Shown in pieces: positions 4,685-5,228 of a stretch of 5,228 bases of DNA. Numbering within the stretch: the first letter of the stretch is position 1; each line of letters begins with the position of its first letter. Under the pieces are notes generated by a model. That model was not told the DNA's origin. It ran no database searches and worked only from the letters and a program-made list of their open reading frames with translations. The stretch is from Bacillota bacterium (lineage in GTDB: Bacteria; Bacillota; Clostridia; Peptostreptococcales; Natronincolaceae), in contig JAEWHG010000086.1 of the NCBI GenBank assembly GCA_023387935.1, positions 1 through 5,228 of the forward strand. The letters run 5' to 3'. Both the position numbers and the translations under genes were made by a program.

Positions 4685-4709
4685 AGTTTTACCACATATT
4701 TGATAAACT
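4677..4709 (+). promoter_or_regulatory. Candidate Spo0A-activated sigma-A promoter of spoIIE
   Basis: ACGACA (4677-4682) could act as -35 and TAAACT (4704-4709) as -10, with TG at 4701-4702 giving an extended -10. The spacing is 21 bases, too long for an unaided sigma-A promoter but the same unusual spacing known for B. subtilis spoIIE, where Spo0A~P compensates. GATAAA (4702-4707), at 19 bases, is an alternative -10. The 215-base gap around it (4527-4741) holds no gene. Confidence 0.45.
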
Positions 4710-4741
4710 TTCCATAAGAACTCAAATAGGAAGGTGTTAAT

Positions 4742-5228
4742 ATGGCGGATAAAACAACAGTACTACCTTATCAAAGAACCTATGTGGAGCTAGAAAGTGT
4801 AAAACCAATAAGTAGGACAAAAACAAAACAGGTAACTCAAATAACAAACAGTATTCTATTCCTGCATCTAGTAGCCTTTCTACTGGGTAGAGCAGGGATA
4901 TTAGAAGGACTAACACCATTTGGAATCGGTTTTTTTACAGCCCTTAGTCAAAGAGATCGGAAATATGGGCTGATTGGCATTACAACATTTGTAGGAATTG
5001 CCACAGTCCAAGGGGTTACAAGTAGCATACCATATGGCTTTGCACTAGCGTTAATATACTGCCTGTTTCAATACGTGTTAGACATAAGAAAAACTAAAAC
5101 ACTGAAAGCGGCTTTAACAGGATCGGCTACCTACTTAATAATCACTGCATTATTTTTATCCTTTACTGGTTCCTACTTGTATGACTGGATGATTGCTGGC
5201 TTTGAAGCAGTAGTTGTATTTGCTACAG
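4742..5228 (+). CDS. spoIIE: SpoIIE, N-terminal part (cut by the window end)
   Basis: An open frame of 162 codons starts at ATG 4742, preceded by GGAAGGTG (4729-4736) five bases away, and runs off the window. The first 32 residues are polar and cytoplasmic. Hydrophobic segments follow at about 33-50, 58-69, 76-92, 97-114, 123-142 and 148-162. The GRAGILEGLTPFGIGFFTAL stretch (49-68) is typical of the SpoIIE membrane domain. The full protein should be about 800 residues, with ten or so membrane spans, a regulatory middle and a PP2C phosphatase domain, none of which is visible here. SpoIIE binds FtsZ at the polar septum and dephosphorylates SpoIIAA, releasing sigma-F in the forespore. The position after yabR and ppx, and the Spo0A-like sites upstream, agree with this. 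Only the catalytic part could confirm it fully. Confidence 0.9.
   Translation, partial: MADKTTVLPYQRTYVELESVKPISRTKTKQVTQITNSILFLHLVAFLLGRAGILEGLTPFGIGFFTALSQRDRKYGLIGITTFVGIATVQGVTSSIPYGFALALIYCLFQYVLDIRKTKTLKAALTGSATYLIITALFLSFTGSYLYDWMIAGFEAVVVFAT

Noticed and set aside
1..5228. tRNA, rRNA, CRISPR, insertion sequence, phage or defence genes
   Set aside because: I looked for these on both strands and saw no supporting sequence. The window is conserved core sporulation, division and translation content.

Overview
The window is about 5.2 kb of AT-rich chromosomal DNA from an endospore-forming, low-GC Gram-positive bacterium. The gene set (rqcP, spoIID-like, yabP, yabQ, divIC, yabR, ppx/gppA, spoIIE) matches the core yab-divIC-spoIIE neighbourhood of Bacilli and Clostridia. 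The spoIID-like lipoprotein gene between rqcP and yabP, the short Ppx between yabR and spoIIE, and the protein style point to Clostridia. An Alkaliphilus-like organism is a guess I cannot test here. All genes are on the + strand. Frequent Leu CTA/TTA and Ile ATA codons run through the window, and nothing looks recently transferred.

Layout. 1-169: the intrinsic terminator of an upstream gene outside the window, then a leader able to form two stable hairpins. 170-412: rqcP (S4 RNA-binding protein of ribosome quality control). 509-1519: a SpoIID/LytB-domain lipoprotein. 1645-1935: yabP, with a TTG start. 1948-2003: a terminator-like hairpin, followed by a 150-base promoter region containing a perfect 14-bp palindrome. 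2152-2664: yabQ, also with a TTG start. 2687-2989: divIC. 2995-3023: an extended -10 promoter. 3067-3492: yabR (S1 domain). 3500-3524: a textbook terminator. 3552-4526: a Ppx/GppA phosphatase. 4527-4741: a 215-base regulatory gap with Spo0A-box-like sites. 4742 to the window end: the N-terminal membrane part of spoIIE.

How the genes fit together. The block mixes housekeeping and sporulation functions. RqcP and YabR bind RNA or the translation machinery, and DivIC belongs to the division septum. The SpoIID-like protein, YabP, YabQ and SpoIIE belong to sporulation: peptidoglycan remodelling, cortex/coat assembly, and sigma-F activation at the polar septum. The control signals break the block into several units: rqcP and the SpoIID-like gene with yabP, then yabQ-divIC, then yabR, then ppx, then a Spo0A-type spoIIE unit. 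These units are inferred from sequence, not measured.

I do not see a new defence system, mobile element, CRISPR array or other clearly undescribed system. The items most worth a second look are the folded leader before rqcP, the divergent SpoIID-like lipoprotein, the palindrome before yabQ, a CxxC pair in YabQ, and the Spo0A-like sites before spoIIE.
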